Origin: Acidibrevibacterium fodinaquatile
GTDB taxonomy: Bacteria; Pseudomonadota; Alphaproteobacteria; Acetobacterales; Acetobacteraceae
Reading direction: 5' to 3'
NCBI RefSeq assembly: GCF_003352165.1
Contig: NZ_CP029176.1
Location: 2,046,001 to 2,110,000, forward strand
Length of the DNA: 64,000 bases
Part shown: positions 38,664-49,448 of the stretch, piece after piece
Layout: each line of letters begins with the position of its first letter
How positions within the stretch are numbered: position 1 is the stretch's first letter
Program-made: the position numbers and the translations under genes
Notes under the pieces: model-generated
What the model was told of the DNA's origin: nothing
What the model saw: the letters and a program-made list of their open reading frames with translations, nothing else
Database searches by the model: none

Positions 38664-41174
38664 ATGACACTGGCTCTGCGGCTGGCGTTCCGAGAGTTGC
38701 GGCGTGGCGGCGGGCGGGGCTGGTGGCTGATGCTCGCCTGCCTTGCTCTCGGCGTCGGCGCGATCGCCGCGGTCGGCGCCGTCAGGGCTGGGGTCGCGGC
38801 CGGGCTTGCCGCTGACGGGCGGCGAATTCTCGGCGGCGATATCGAGGTCGCGGCCGGGGCAGAGCCGGTCCCGGCCGAGGTCGCGGACTGGCTTCGCGCC
38901 CGCGGCGCGACGCTTTCCGAAGTGGTGCGGCTCCGCTCGCTGCTCGTCGCGCCGAGCGGGGCGCGGGCGCTGGTCGAGCTCAAGGCGGTGGATGGCGCCT
39001 GGCCGCTGGTGGGTGCCGCGACGCTTGCCCCGCCGCAGCCGCTCGCTGACGCGCTTGCGCCGCGCGATGGCCGCTTCGGGCTTTTGGTCGAGCCCGCGGT
39101 GCTCGACCGGCTCGGCGTTGCGGTTGGGGCGCGGCTCAAGCTTGGCGAGGCGGAATTCGACCTGCGCGGCGTTCTGGTGGATGAGCCAGACCGGGTGGGA
39201 AGCAGCGGCCTCTTTGGCCCAAGGGTGCTGATTTCAACCGCGGCGCTCGCCGCAACCGGGCTGATCCAGCCGGGCAGCCTCGATGACCACGCGCTTCGTG
39301 CAACCTTGCCGGCAGCGCCGGCGGGGCTCGCCGCCGAACTTCGCGCGCGCTTCGCAGCCCTCGGGCTCCGCATTCGCGACGCCGGCGACGCGGCACCCGA
39401 GCTGGCGCGATTCCTTGATCGTATCGCGCTCTTTCTCGCGCTCGCTGGCCTCACGACGCTGCTGATGGGGGGAATTGGGGTGGCCAACGGGGTGCGCGCG
39501 TGGATCGAGGCACGTGCCCGCAGCGTCGCCATTCTGCGCTGCCTCGGCGCGTCCAACCGGCTGATTTTCGCCGTCTCGGCGACCGAGATCGCGGCGTTGG
39601 CGCTTGCAGGCATCCTCGCCGGGCTTGCGATCGGGGCGGTGGCGCCATTCGCGCTCGCCGGGGTCGTGCGGGCCGCGCTTGGGGTTGCGATGCCGGGCGG
39701 GATCCGCTTCGGCCCGCTCGCACTCGCCGGGCTTTACGGCACCCTAACCGCGGCGGCGTTCGCGCTCTGGCCGCTGGCGCGTGGCTTGAAAATTCCCGGG
39801 GCAGCGCTGTTTCGTGATGATGTGCTGCCGGCCACGGTTTGGCCGGGGGCGCGGGTCGCGGCGGCGACCGCCGGGTTGGGGCTCGCGCTCGCCGGGCTCA
39901 CTCTGGCCGCGACCGCTGATCGGCGTCTTGCGCTCTGGTTCTGCCTCGCCGTGCCGGGGGCGTTTTTGCTGCTCCGCGCCGGCGCCGTCGCGCTCATGCG
40001 TCTCGCCCGGCTCGGGCGGTTTGCCGCCTCGCCGGCGCTTCGCCTCGGCCTTGCCAATCTCTATCGCCCCGGCGCCGCGAGCCCGGTCATTCTGCTCTCG
40101 CTCGGGCTCGGGCTTTCGACATTGGCGACGGTCGCGCTGATCGCCGCCAATCTTCGCCGCGACATCGTCGCCGAGATGCCGGCGCATGCGCCCTCGCTCT
40201 TTTTCATCGATATCCAGCCCGACCAGCGTGCCCGCTTCCATGCCATCATCCAGGCCGAGCTACCTTCCGGCGCGGTGGAAGAAGTGCCCAATCTCCGTGC
40301 CCGCATCGTCGCGATCGGTGGGGTTCCGGTCTCGAAGATCACGCCGCGGCCGGATGTCGCCTGGGTGCTGCGCGGCGATCGCGGTCTCACCTATGCCGCC
40401 GCCGCGCCGGCGAAAACCCGGCTGGTCGCTGGGCCATGGTGGCCGGCCGATTATGCCGGGCCGCCGCTGCTCTCCTTCGACGCCGATATCGCCGCCGGGC
40501 TCGGCCTTCATCTCGGCGATAGCGTGACGCTGAGCGTGCTCGGCCGGCAAATCGATTTCCGTGTCGCCAATCTCCGCGCCATCGATTGGTCTTCGCTCGA
40601 CCTCAATTTCGTGATGGTGGCGAGCCCAGCCCCCCTCACCCACGCGCCGCACAGCTTCATCGCCGCCCTGCATGCGCCGCCGGCGAGCGAAGGGCGATTG
40701 CTCCGCGCCGTCACCGACGCGCTGCCCAACGTCACCGGCATTCCCCTCGCCGAGGTGCTGCGGAGCGTCGCCGCCCTGCTCGCGCGGATCGATGCCGCGC
40801 TACTCGCGACCGGCGGGCTCACGCTGATCACCGGCGCCCTGGTGCTCGCCGGCGCCATCGCCGCGGGGCAGCGCCGCCGGCGGCAGGAGGCGGTGATCCT
40901 GAAGGTGCTCGGCGCCAGTCAGGCACAGATTATCGTTGCCTGGCTCGCCGAATTCGGCAGCCTCGGTCTCGCCGCCGGCGTGATCGCCGCTGTCATCGGC
41001 ACCGGCGCGAGCTATGGCGTGCTGCGCTTCATTCTCGATGTCGATTTCGTGTTCCTGCCGGGCGCATTAGCCTTGCCGTTGTTCGGGGCGGTGGGGTTGA
41101 TCCTGCTGCTCGGCGCGAGCGCGCTGGCAGCGGCGCTCGGCGGCCGGCCGGGACCATTTTTGCGCAATGATTAG
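38664..41174 (+). CDS. ybbP: ABC transporter permease, YbbP-like
   Basis: An 836-residue permease with duplicated MacB-type architecture. An N-terminal helix is followed by a large periplasmic region. Two FtsX-like blocks follow, one near residues 250-340 with ARARSVAILRCLGASNRLIF and one near 690-836 with RRRQEAVILKVLGASQAQII. The sequence is full length for YbbP. With YbbA and TesA it probably exports or remodels a lipophilic compound, but this is inferred. Confidence 0.9.
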   Translation: MTLALRLAFRELRRGGGRGWWLMLACLALGVGAIAAVGAVRAGVAAGLAADGRRILGGDIEVAAGAEPVPAEVADWLRARGATLSEVVRLRSLLVAPSGARALVELKAVDGAWPLVGAATLAPPQPLADALAPRDGRFGLLVEPAVLDRLGVAVGARLKLGEAEFDLRGVLVDEPDRVGSSGLFGPRVLISTAALAATGLIQPGSLDDHALRATLPAAPAGLAAELRARFAALGLRIRDAGDAAPELARFLDRIALFLALAGLTTLLMGGIGVANGVRAWIEARARSVAILRCLGASNRLIFAVSATEIAALALAGILAGLAIGAVAPFALAGVVRAALGVAMPGGIRFGPLALAGLYGTLTAAAFALWPLARGLKIPGAALFRDDVLPATVWPGARVAAATAGLGLALAGLTLAATADRRLALWFCLAVPGAFLLLRAGAVALMRLARLGRFAASPALRLGLANLYRPGAASPVILLSLGLGLSTLATVALIAANLRRDIVAEMPAHAPSLFFIDIQPDQRARFHAIIQAELPSGAVEEVPNLRARIVAIGGVPVSKITPRPDVAWVLRGDRGLTYAAAAPAKTRLVAGPWWPADYAGPPLLSFDADIAAGLGLHLGDSVTLSVLGRQIDFRVANLRAIDWSSLDLNFVMVASPAPLTHAPHSFIAALHAPPASEGRLLRAVTDALPNVTGIPLAEVLRSVAALLARIDAALLATGGLTLITGALVLAGAIAAGQRRRRQEAVILKVLGASQAQIIVAWLAEFGSLGLAAGVIAAVIGTGASYGVLRFILDVDFVFLPGALALPLFGAVGLILLLGASALAAALGGRPGPFLRND

Positions 41175-41468
41175 ATATCGTTGCGATTGATGTGGATGAA
41201 GGCGAGCCCTGCCCGCCATCGCGCCAACCTGGGAAATGCCTCGTATTCTGTTGAAACCCGCTTGGCGGCCATTGCCTGGTAGAGGTTTCGCGGCGACAGC
41301 ATTCGAGGCAAGATTTGTATCGCTGGCGTTCTGGCCCTGCAATTCAGCCGCTCGCGCAGCCCCGCATTTTATGCGTTTTTGATGCGGGCCGATGGAAAGC
41401 CATATCGCTTTTTGACGCCCTTCCCCGCGACACTAGCCCACGCGAGAAACCAACCTGAGGAGGGCCGC
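41175..41468 (+). promoter_or_regulatory. Intergenic leader of the kdp operon
   Basis: A 294-bp gap with no supported gene. It holds an inverted repeat CCCGCAT (41361-41367) and ATGCGGG (41382-41388), possibly a hairpin. A candidate promoter begins TTGACG at 41413, with a weak -10 region about 17 bp later. A strong GAGGAGG site ends it. No clear KdpE site was recognised. Confidence 0.35.
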
Positions 41469-41552
41469 GTGTTGGATATCGTCTTCATTGTGCTCGGCGT
41501 CGGCGGCATCTTGCTGATGGTTGCCTACGCCGAATTTTGTGCGCGGATCTGA
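41469..41552 (+). CDS. 27-residue membrane peptide upstream of kdpF
   Basis: A GTG-started frame preceded by GAGGAGGGC at good spacing. The product is VLDIVFIVLGVGGILLMVAY continuing AEFCARI: one hydrophobic helix with a short polar end. It stops 3 bp before kdpF, so it is within the operon. Short peptides of this kind occur before kdpF in other bacteria but are seldom annotated. A role as a Kdp accessory subunit, like KdpF, is inferred. Confidence 0.65.
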   Translation: MLDIVFIVLGVGGILLMVAYAEFCARI

Positions 41553-41555
41553 GCG

Positions 41556-41645
41556 ATGCTCGATCTCATTCTCGGCGGCGCGGTCGCGTTCGCTTTGTTC
41601 ATCTATCTGCTCTGGGCGCTGATCCGACCCGAAGATCTGATCTGA
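41556..41645 (+). CDS. kdpF: Potassium-transporting ATPase small subunit KdpF
   Basis: A 29-residue peptide, MLDLILGGAVAFALFIYLLW followed by ALIRPEDLI. The single helix and the RPE(D/K) tail before kdpA are the KdpF hallmark. KdpF stabilises the KdpABC complex in the membrane. It starts 3 bp after the preceding small frame and ends 12 bp before kdpA. Confidence 0.88.
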   Translation: MLDLILGGAVAFALFIYLLWALIRPEDLI

Positions 41646-41657
41646 GGAGCGTTTTCC

Positions 41658-43367
41658 ATGACCTTCAGCGGATGGGCAGAGATTCTGCTCGTGCTCGCTC
41701 TCATTGTGCTCGCGGCCTGGCCGGTCGGGCTTTATATCGCCCGCATCGCCGACGGCGAGCGGTGTTTTCTCCACCCCATTCTCGGGCCCTTGGAGCGCGG
41801 ATTTTATGCGCTGGCCGGGGTCGATCCGACGCGCGGCATGAGTTGGCAGGGCTACACAATCGCGCTCCTGCTCCTCAACGCGCTCCATTTTCTGATGCTG
41901 TATGCGATATTGCGGCTGCAATTCTATCTGCCGCTCAATCCCGATCATCTCCTCGGCATGTCGCCGCGGCTTGCCTTCAACACCGCGATGAGCTTCGTCA
42001 CCAACACCAACTGGCAGGCCTATAGCGGCGAGACGACGCTCTCGCCCGGCAGCCAGATGTGGGGGCTGACGTCGCATATGTTCGTCTCGGCGGCGACCGG
42101 CATCGCCGCCGCGCTCGCGATCTCGCGCGCCTTCGGGCAAGGCGGGATGAAAACGCTCGGCAATTTCTGGGCCGATCTCACGCGCCTCGTGCTCTATCTC
42201 CTGCTGCCGATCGCGGTCGTCGGGACGATCATACTGGTCGCGCTCGGCGTGCCGCAGACACTCGCAACCCATGCCGACGCGACGACGCTGGAAGGCGTAA
42301 AACAAACCATTTCGATGGGCCCGGTTGCGTTCATGGAGGTGATCAAAAATCTCGGCACCAATGGCGGCGGTTATTTCAACGCCAATGGCAGTCATCCGTT
42401 CGAGGGTCCCAATGCCTGGGCGACGATGTTCGAAGCCTGGCTGGTGTTCCTGATCCCGATTGCGCTCACCTTCACGTTCGGGCGCATCGTCAAGGATGCG
42501 CGCCAGGGGTATGCGCTGCTCGCGGTGATCGGCATTTTCGTCATCGCCGCCATCGCCGTCGCCTATCATGCCGAGGCGCAAGGCAATCCGCTGCTGACGG
42601 CGCTCGGCGTCGATCCCGCGCAAGGCAACATGGAGGGGAAGGAACTCCGCTTCGGCATCCCGCTCTCCGCCCTTTTCAACGTCATCACCACCGCGACCTC
42701 GTGCGGCGCGGTGAACGCGATGCTGGATAGCTATATGCCGCTCGGCGGCATGACGTCGATGTTCCTGATCCAGCTTGGCGAGATCGTGCCCGGCGGCGTC
42801 GGCTCCGGGCTTTACGGCCTGCTTATCTTTGCCCTCATCGCGGTGTTCGTCGCCGGGCTCATGGTCGGACGGACACCGGAATATCTCGGCAAGAAAATCC
42901 AGGCGAAGGAGGTGAAGCTTGCGATGCTCGCGGTGCTGATCCTGCCGGTCTCGATCCTCGGCTTCGCCGCGCTCTCGCTGGTCATGCCGGAGGCCACCGC
43001 TTCCCTCGGCAATGCCGGGCCGCACGGGCTTTCCGAGATGCTTTATGCCTTCACCTCGGCGACCGGCAATAACGGCAGCGCCTTCGCTGGCCTCAGCGCC
43101 GATACACCCTGGCTCGACACCACGCTCGGCATTGCCATGCTGCTCGGTCGCTTCGCTTTTCTCGTCCCCGTCATGGCAATCGCGGGCTCGCTTGCGGCAA
43201 AGATCAAGGTGCCGGCCTCAACCGGCACATTTCCGACCCACGGGCCGCTTTTCGTCGGTCTGCTCTGCGGCGTCATCGTGATCATGGGTGGGCTGCAGTT
43301 CATGCCGGCGCTCTCGCTTGGCCCGCTGGCTGAGCATTTCGCCATGCTCGCCGGCAAGACATTCTAA
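41658..43367 (+). CDS. kdpA: Potassium-transporting ATPase subunit KdpA
   Basis: KdpA is the channel-like K+ translocating subunit of the KdpFABC P-type ATPase, for uptake at low external potassium. The 569-residue membrane protein carries four selectivity-filter-like loops, including [45 protein letters not shown] and [23 protein letters not shown] site precedes it. The kdpB gene follows after 11 bp. Confidence 0.96.
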   Translation: MTFSGWAEILLVLALIVLAAWPVGLYIARIADGERCFLHPILGPLERGFYALAGVDPTRGMSWQGYTIALLLLNALHFLMLYAILRLQFYLPLNPDHLLGMSPRLAFNTAMSFVTNTNWQAYSGETTLSPGSQMWGLTSHMFVSAATGIAAALAISRAFGQGGMKTLGNFWADLTRLVLYLLLPIAVVGTIILVALGVPQTLATHADATTLEGVKQTISMGPVAFMEVIKNLGTNGGGYFNANGSHPFEGPNAWATMFEAWLVFLIPIALTFTFGRIVKDARQGYALLAVIGIFVIAAIAVAYHAEAQGNPLLTALGVDPAQGNMEGKELRFGIPLSALFNVITTATSCGAVNAMLDSYMPLGGMTSMFLIQLGEIVPGGVGSGLYGLLIFALIAVFVAGLMVGRTPEYLGKKIQAKEVKLAMLAVLILPVSILGFAALSLVMPEATASLGNAGPHGLSEMLYAFTSATGNNGSAFAGLSADTPWLDTTLGIAMLLGRFAFLVPVMAIAGSLAAKIKVPASTGTFPTHGPLFVGLLCGVIVIMGGLQFMPALSLGPLAEHFAMLAGKTF

Positions 43368-43378
43368 GGAGAACGCTC

Positions 43379-45421
43379 ATGGCATCGCATGCCAAATCCG
43401 CGAGCCCGGCGCTATTCGACGGCTCCCTTCTCTCTCGCGCCGCCGGAGATGCGTTCCGCAAACTCAATCCCGCGCAGCTGATCCGCAATCCGGTGATTTT
43501 CGTGACCGAGGTGATCTCGATCCTCGTGACCATACTTGGTCTGCGCAATCTCGCGACCGGCGCGCCTTCGGGCTTTGCCATCGCGATTGCTTTTTTCCTG
43601 TGGCTGACAGTATTGTTCGCAACCTTCGCCGAAGCGGTCGCGGAAGGACGCGGGCGGGCGCGGGCTGAGAGTTTGCGGCGCGCACGCACCGAGACGCTGG
43701 CCAAACGTCTCGTCAATCCCGCCGACCGCGCCATCTTCCAGCCGGTCGCGGCGAGCGAATTGGCCGTCGGCGACCATGTGTTGGTCGAAGCTGGTGATCT
43801 CATCCCATCCGACGGCGACGTCGTCGAGGGGATGGCGAGCGTCAACGAAAGCGCCGTCACGGGCGAGTCGGCACCGGTGATCCGCGAATCGGGCGGCGAT
43901 CGCAGCGCCGTCACTGGGGGCACGGAGATCGTCTCAGACTGGCTCGTCGTGCGCATCACCGCAGCCCCCGGCTCGACCTTTCTCGACCGCATGATCCGCC
44001 TCGTCGAAGGGGCGGAGCGGCGCAAGACGCCAAACGAGATCGCGCTCGATATTCTGCTCGCCGGCCTCACGCTGATCTTTCTCATCGCCGTCGTGACCCT
44101 GGTCGGTTTCGCGCGCTATTCCGGCACTGTGCTCGGCGTTCCGGTGCTCGCGGCTCTTCTCGTCTGCCTGATCCCGACGACGATCGGCGGGTTGTTGTCC
44201 GCGATCGGCATCGCCGGGATGGATCGGCTGGTGCGCTTTAACGTGCTCGCGACCTCGGGCCGCGCGGTGGAAGCGGCGGGTGACGTCGATACCCTGCTCC
44301 TCGATAAAACCGGCACCATCACGCTCGGCAACCGCATGGCGAGCGCCTTCATCCCCGCCCCCGGCGTGAGCGAGCGCGAGCTCGCGCGTGCGATCGCGCT
44401 CGCAACCCTCGGTGACGAAACGCCGGAGGGACGCTCGATCCTCGCCTTCGCGCGCGACCGCTTTAGTATCGCGCCCGAGCGGCCGGAGGGCGCGGTCGTG
44501 GTACCATTCACCGCCCAGACCCGGCTTTCCGGCCTCGACCATGATGGTCATGCCTTTCGCAAGGGTGCCGTCGACTCGGTGCTTGCTTGGCTCAAGATGG
44601 AGAAGGCGCCGGCGGAATTCACCGCCGCCATCGAGCGGATCGCGCGCGCTGGCGGAACGCCGCTCGCGGTTGCGCAAGATGGGCGGTTGATGGGGGCGAT
44701 CGAACTCAAAGACATCGTCAAACCCGGGATCCGCGAGCGTTTCGCCGCGTTGCGCCGCATGGGCATTCGCACCGTGATGGTAACCGGCGACAACCGCATC
44801 ACCGCCGCCGCCATCGCGACCGAAGCCGGCGTTGATGATTTCATCGCCGAGGCAACGCCGCAGGACAAGCTCGCCTATATCCGCAAAACCCAGGAGGATG
44901 GCCGTCTCGTCGCGATGGCCGGCGACGGCACCAATGATGCGCCGGCGCTCGCGCAAGCCGATGTCGGGGTTGCCATGCAGACCGGCACCCAGGCCGCGCG
45001 CGAGGCCGGCAATATGGTCGATCTCGACAGCGACCCGACCAAGCTGATCGAGATCGTCGAAATCGGCAAGCAATTGCTGATCACCCGCGGCTCGCTCACG
45101 ACGTTTTCGATCGCCAACGACATCTCGAAATATTTCGCGATTCTGCCGGCGATTTTTATCACCGCCTATCCTGAACTCGGGGCGCTGAACGTGATGCATC
45201 TCGCCTCGCCGCAATCGGCCATTCTCTCGGCGGTGATCTTCAACGCGCTGATCATCGTCGCCCTGGTGCCGCTGGCGCTGCGTGGCGTCAGCTTCCGCCC
45301 GATCGGCGCCTCGGCGCTGTTGCGGCGCAACCTCTTGATTTATGGCCTGGGCGGCATCGTCGCGCCGTTCATCGGCATCAAGCTGATCGATATGCTGCTC
45401 GCCCTCGCCGGGCTCGCCTGA
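43379..45421 (+). CDS. kdpB: Potassium-transporting ATPase ATP-binding subunit KdpB
   Basis: KdpB is the P-type ATPase catalytic subunit. The phosphorylation motif is [14 protein letters not shown], the actuator motif is [13 protein letters not shown], and the hinge is [19 protein letters not shown]. The 680-residue length is normal. It works with KdpA, C and F to move K+ inward. Downstream kdpC starts 12 bp later. Confidence 0.97.
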   Translation: MASHAKSASPALFDGSLLSRAAGDAFRKLNPAQLIRNPVIFVTEVISILVTILGLRNLATGAPSGFAIAIAFFLWLTVLFATFAEAVAEGRGRARAESLRRARTETLAKRLVNPADRAIFQPVAASELAVGDHVLVEAGDLIPSDGDVVEGMASVNESAVTGESAPVIRESGGDRSAVTGGTEIVSDWLVVRITAAPGSTFLDRMIRLVEGAERRKTPNEIALDILLAGLTLIFLIAVVTLVGFARYSGTVLGVPVLAALLVCLIPTTIGGLLSAIGIAGMDRLVRFNVLATSGRAVEAAGDVDTLLLDKTGTITLGNRMASAFIPAPGVSERELARAIALATLGDETPEGRSILAFARDRFSIAPERPEGAVVVPFTAQTRLSGLDHDGHAFRKGAVDSVLAWLKMEKAPAEFTAAIERIARAGGTPLAVAQDGRLMGAIELKDIVKPGIRERFAALRRMGIRTVMVTGDNRITAAAIATEAGVDDFIAEATPQDKLAYIRKTQEDGRLVAMAGDGTNDAPALAQADVGVAMQTGTQAAREAGNMVDLDSDPTKLIEIVEIGKQLLITRGSLTTFSIANDISKYFAILPAIFITAYPELGALNVMHLASPQSAILSAVIFNALIIVALVPLALRGVSFRPIGASALLRRNLLIYGLGGIVAPFIGIKLIDMLLALAGLA

Positions 45422-45433
45422 AGGAGACCACGC

Positions 45434-46027
45434 ATGATCCGCGAATTCCGCCCTGCGCTCATTCTCGTCGTGCTGCTCACCGTGCTCACCGGTCTTGCCG
45501 CGCCGCTCGCAATGACCGGCCTCCTCGGCCTTGCCTTTCCCTTTCAGGCGGGCGGCAGCCTGCTTGAGGATCATGGCAAGATCATCGGCTCGGCATTGAT
45601 CGGGCAGAATTTTACCACCCCGGGCTATTTCCACCCGCGCCTCTCGGCGACCACCGAGCCCGATCCCAAGGACGCGAGCAAGACCATCCCGGTGCCTTAC
45701 GCCGCCGATAATTCCAACGCCTCCAACCTCGCGCCGACGGCGAAGGCGCTGATCGATCGCGTCAAGGGCGATCTCGCCGCGGCCGGCCCGGCGCCGGTGC
45801 CGGCGGACGCCGTCACCAGCTCGGCTTCCGGCCTCGATCCCGACATCTCACCGGAAAATGCGCGCCGGCAGATTGCCCGCGTCGCGCGCGCCCGCCATCT
45901 CCCCGAGGCGCGTATCGCCGATCTCGTTGCCGCCCATACCGAGAAGCCGTTCCTCGGCTTCATCGGCGAGGCGCGGGTGAATGTGCTCGCGCTCAACCGC
46001 GCTCTCGATCAGCTGTCGGCGCCGTAA
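45434..46027 (+). CDS. kdpC: Potassium-transporting ATPase subunit KdpC
   Basis: KdpC is the single-span periplasmic subunit that aids assembly and K+ affinity. The 197-residue sequence has an N-terminal helix (LILVVLLTVLTGLAAPLAM), then GSALIGQNFTTPGYFHPRLS and the C-terminal SGLDPDISPENARRQIARVA, which are family blocks. It is followed by kdpD after 21 bp. Confidence 0.96.
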   Translation: MIREFRPALILVVLLTVLTGLAAPLAMTGLLGLAFPFQAGGSLLEDHGKIIGSALIGQNFTTPGYFHPRLSATTEPDPKDASKTIPVPYAADNSNASNLAPTAKALIDRVKGDLAAAGPAPVPADAVTSSASGLDPDISPENARRQIARVARARHLPEARIADLVAAHTEKPFLGFIGEARVNVLALNRALDQLSAP

Positions 46028-46048
46028 TTTCCCGCTATACTCGGCCGC

Positions 46049-48700
46049 ATGCCGCGCCCGCCCGACGATGATCGCCGCCCCGATCCCGACGCTCTGGCGC
46101 TGGCCGCGACGCGCGAAGGCAAGGGGCGGCTCAAGGTTTTTCTTGGCATGGCCCCCGGGGTCGGCAAGACCTGGGAGATGCTGGCCGCAGCGCGGCGCAA
46201 GCGCGAGGACGGCGTTGACGTTGTCGCTGGGCTGATCGAAACCCACGGACGCCGCGAGACCATCGCGCAGATTAGCGATCTCCCGGTGTTGCCGCGCCGA
46301 AAACTCACCTATCGCGGGCGCGAGATCGAGGAATTCGACCTCGATGGCGCGCTCGCCCGCCGCCCGCAATTGCTCCTGCTCGACGAACTCGCCCACACCA
46401 ACGTCCCCGGCAGCCGTCATGCCAAACGCTGGGAAGACGCGATCGAATTGCTGGACGCCGGGATCGATGTCTGGTCGACCCTCAACATCCAGCATCTCGA
46501 GAGCTTGAACGATGCCATCGCCCGCATCACCGGCGTGCGCGTCGCCGAGACCATCCCCGACCGCGTGCTCTCGCTCGCCGCCGACATCGAGGTGATCGAT
46601 CTCCCGCCGGCGGAGCTGCGGGCGCGGCTTGTCGAGGGGAGGGTCTATCCGCCGGAGACGGCGCAACGGGCGCTCGGCGGGTTTTTTCGCGAAGGCAATC
46701 TCGCCGCCTTGCGCGAAATGGCGCTGCGGCGGGCGGCGGAGCATGTCGATGCCGATATCGCGAGCTATATGCGCGCCAAAGCGATCGCCGGGCCGTGGCC
46801 GGCGAGCGAGCGGGTCATGGCGTTGCTCGGCGGCGACACTGTCGATGCCGAGGCGGTGGTGCGGCACGCGGCGCGATTGGCGGCAGCGCTGCGGGCGCCG
46901 TGGCTTGCCGTGCATGTCGAGCAGCCAGGCAAAATCGTCGATCTCAGCGCCGCGTTTTCGCTCGCGATCCAGCTCGGCGCCGAAACCGAAACGCTGACCG
47001 GCGGCGATATTTTTCGCCAGACACTCGCGGAAGCCGAGCGGCGCAATGTCACGCAAATCGTGCTCGGCCGCGGCCGCCCCGGATGGTGGCGGCGGCTTGC
47101 CCGGCGCGGGCTCGCGGAGGCGCTGGCGCGGCGGGCGGACGCCTTCGCCGTCCATATCACGCCGCGCCCGATCGGCACAGCGAAGCCCGTCCGCCGGCCG
47201 CGCCCGCCGCTAGGCGTCTGGCCCTGGCTCGCCAGCGCGGCGCTGGTCGCGCTCGTCACCGTGATCGGCGAAGTGGTGCGCACCATCCCGGAAGAGGCGA
47301 TGGGGATGCTGTTTCTCGCCGCCGTCGTCGTCGCGGCCAGCCTCCATGGTTTGCGCGTCGCCCTGTTTGCCGCCGTGCTCGGTTTTCTCTCGTGGAATTT
47401 TTTCTTCATCCCGCCGCTTTATGTCCTCACCATCAGCGACACCAAGGACGTCATCGCGATCTTCGTCTTTCTCGGCGTCGCCGTGATCACCGGCGCGATG
47501 GCGAGCCGGGTGCGCAGTGAAGCGCGAACGGCACAGGCGCGGATCGAGAGTCTCCGCCGCATCGCCGGCTTCAGCCGCGCGCTCGGGGCGGCGCGAACCG
47601 AGCCCGAATTGCTCGCCGAACTCGCCAAGCAAGGCGCCGGGATCACCGCCCTGGCGGCGGTGCTGATCAAGGTCGGGGACGATCTCGTCATCGGCGCGCA
47701 AGCCTCGGCAACGCCAGAAAGCGTGGTCGAACTTGATGAAGCCGCCCTGGCGGCGGCCCGGTGGAGCGTGGAAAAGGGCGAGCCGGCTGGCGCTGGCACC
47801 GCGACCATGCCGTCGGCCGCCTGGCGCTTCCTGCCGCTTGCAACGCCGCAAGGGACGCTCGGCGTGCTCGGCGTCAGCGTCCGCGCGCCGCTGACCGAGC
47901 CCGAACACCAGGCGCTCGATGCGCTGGCCGATCGCGCCGCGGTGACGCTGGAGCGTCTGCGCCTGGCCCGCGAGGCCGCGCAAAGCGCCGCGCAGTCCGA
48001 AACCCAGCGGCTGCGGACGGCGCTGCTTTCCTCACTCTCGCACGATCTCCGCACGCCGCTCACCGCCATCCGCGGCGCCGCCGAGACGCTGCGCACCGCC
48101 TGGGCGCAGCTCACGCCGGAGACCCGCGGCGATCTCCTCAGCAGCATCGAGCACGATACCGCCCGCATGCACCGTTTTCTCGCCAATATCACCGATATGA
48201 CTCGCCTCGAGAGCGGCGAGATCGTGCCGCGTCTTGCGCCGACCGAACTCCCCGAAGTGGTCGAAGCGGCGATCGCGCGGCAAGAAAACGGGCTTTTGAT
48301 CCTGGTCAATATCCCGCCCGACATCCCCCCGGTGCGCGCCGACCCGCTGTTGCTGGAGCAGGTTCTGGTCAATCTGCTCGACAACGCGCTGAAATATTCG
48401 CCGACGAACGGCACTGTTTCGGTCACGGCGCGGCGCGAAGGGGCTGAGGTTGCGATCAGCGTCAGCGATGAAGGTATTGGTATTGCTGGCGAAGATTTGC
48501 CCCATGTGTTCGACAGTTTCTATCGCGCCGGGCGTGGCGATCGGGTGGCGCCGGGCACCGGGCTCGGGCTTGCCATCGCCCGCGGCTTCACGATCGCCAT
48601 GGGCGGGCGGATCGAGGCGGCAAGCCCGCGCCCCGATGCGCCGCCGCTCGGCTTTCCCGGCACCGTCATCACCCTCCACCTCCCGGCCGCCGCCCCATGA
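46049..48700 (+). CDS. kdpD: Sensor histidine kinase KdpD
   Basis: KdpD senses K+ limitation or ionic stress and controls the kdp operon through KdpE. The 883-residue sequence has the N-terminal KdpD domain with Walker-like GMAPGVGKTWEMLAAA and LLLLDELAHTNVPGSRH. A universal-stress-like domain follows, then four transmembrane helices (about 390-490), a GAF-like region, and a kinase core. The core has SSLSHDLRTPLTAIRGAAE (phospho-acceptor His) and GTGLGLAIARGF as ATP lid. kdpE follows. Confidence 0.95.
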   Translation: MPRPPDDDRRPDPDALALAATREGKGRLKVFLGMAPGVGKTWEMLAAARRKREDGVDVVAGLIETHGRRETIAQISDLPVLPRRKLTYRGREIEEFDLDGALARRPQLLLLDELAHTNVPGSRHAKRWEDAIELLDAGIDVWSTLNIQHLESLNDAIARITGVRVAETIPDRVLSLAADIEVIDLPPAELRARLVEGRVYPPETAQRALGGFFREGNLAALREMALRRAAEHVDADIASYMRAKAIAGPWPASERVMALLGGDTVDAEAVVRHAARLAAALRAPWLAVHVEQPGKIVDLSAAFSLAIQLGAETETLTGGDIFRQTLAEAERRNVTQIVLGRGRPGWWRRLARRGLAEALARRADAFAVHITPRPIGTAKPVRRPRPPLGVWPWLASAALVALVTVIGEVVRTIPEEAMGMLFLAAVVVAASLHGLRVALFAAVLGFLSWNFFFIPPLYVLTISDTKDVIAIFVFLGVAVITGAMASRVRSEARTAQARIESLRRIAGFSRALGAARTEPELLAELAKQGAGITALAAVLIKVGDDLVIGAQASATPESVVELDEAALAAARWSVEKGEPAGAGTATMPSAAWRFLPLATPQGTLGVLGVSVRAPLTEPEHQALDALADRAAVTLERLRLAREAAQSAAQSETQRLRTALLSSLSHDLRTPLTAIRGAAETLRTAWAQLTPETRGDLLSSIEHDTARMHRFLANITDMTRLESGEIVPRLAPTELPEVVEAAIARQENGLLILVNIPPDIPPVRADPLLLEQVLVNLLDNALKYSPTNGTVSVTARREGAEVAISVSDEGIGIAGEDLPHVFDSFYRAGRGDRVAPGTGLGLAIARGFTIAMGGRIEAASPRPDAPPLGFPGTVITLHLPAAAP

Positions 48701-48710
48701 GCGGGACAGT

Positions 48711-49400
48711 ATGAGCAGCGGCGGTCGTATTCTGGTTATCGACGACGAGCCGCAAATCCATCGCTTCCTGCGCCCGGCGTTGGAAGCGGCGGGCTTCGCC
48801 GTGATCGCGGCGGAGACCGCGGCGGAGGGGCTGCAGCTGATCGCGGGCCAGGCGCCTGATCTCGTGCTGCTCGATCTCGGACTGCCTGATCTTGACGGGC
48901 AAGAGGTGTTGCGGCGCCTGCGCGGCTTCAGCGACGTGCCGGTGATCGTGTTGTCGGCGCGCGAGCGCGAGGCCGAAAAGATCGCCGCCCTCGACAATGG
49001 CGCCGACGATTACGTCGAAAAACCCTTCGCGCTCGGCGAATTGCTGGCCCGCACCCGGGCGGCGCTGCGACGCGTGACGCACCTCGTAGAGACGACGGAG
49101 ATCATCCGTGCCGGCGCGATCGAGATCGACCTCGCCCGCCACGAAGTGCGGCGCGACGGCGCCACGATCGCGCTCACGCCTCGGGAATTCGCCGTTCTTG
49201 CGCTTCTCGCCCGCCATCACGGCCGCGTCCTCACGCATCGCCAGATTCTGACGACGCTCTGGGGCCCGGCGCATGCCGAGGACATCGCCTATCTCCGGGT
49301 CTCGGTCTGGCAGTTGCGGCGGAAACTGGGCGACGGGGCGGAGCGGCTTCTGGTCAACGAGCCCGGCATCGGCTACCGCCTCCGCGATGATGAGGCGTAA
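48711..49400 (+). CDS. kdpE: Response regulator KdpE
   Basis: KdpE is the OmpR-type regulator of kdp genes. The receiver domain has VIDDEPQIHRF, the phospho-accepting aspartate in LVLLDLGLPDLDG, and lysine in DDYVEKPFALGEL. The C-terminal winged helix has LTPREFAVLALLARHHGRVL and the end LVNEPGIGYRL. The ATG at 48711 gives 229 residues. A longer frame starting inside kdpD is rejected. Confidence 0.95.
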   Translation: MSSGGRILVIDDEPQIHRFLRPALEAAGFAVIAAETAAEGLQLIAGQAPDLVLLDLGLPDLDGQEVLRRLRGFSDVPVIVLSAREREAEKIAALDNGADDYVEKPFALGELLARTRAALRRVTHLVETTEIIRAGAIEIDLARHEVRRDGATIALTPREFAVLALLARHHGRVLTHRQILTTLWGPAHAEDIAYLRVSVWQLRRKLGDGAERLLVNEPGIGYRLRDDEA

Positions 49401-49448
49401 GGCAGGCCGTTTGCTCCCCTCTCCGTCAGCCGCTATAAAACGCCTTAT

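Noticed and set aside
41433-45634. Very long reading frames opposite kdpA and kdpB (530 and 566 codons on the minus strand)
   Set aside because: They are rich in Arg, His, Asp and Glu, have no known motifs, and lie wholly opposite canonical kdp genes. High GC makes such antisense frames common.
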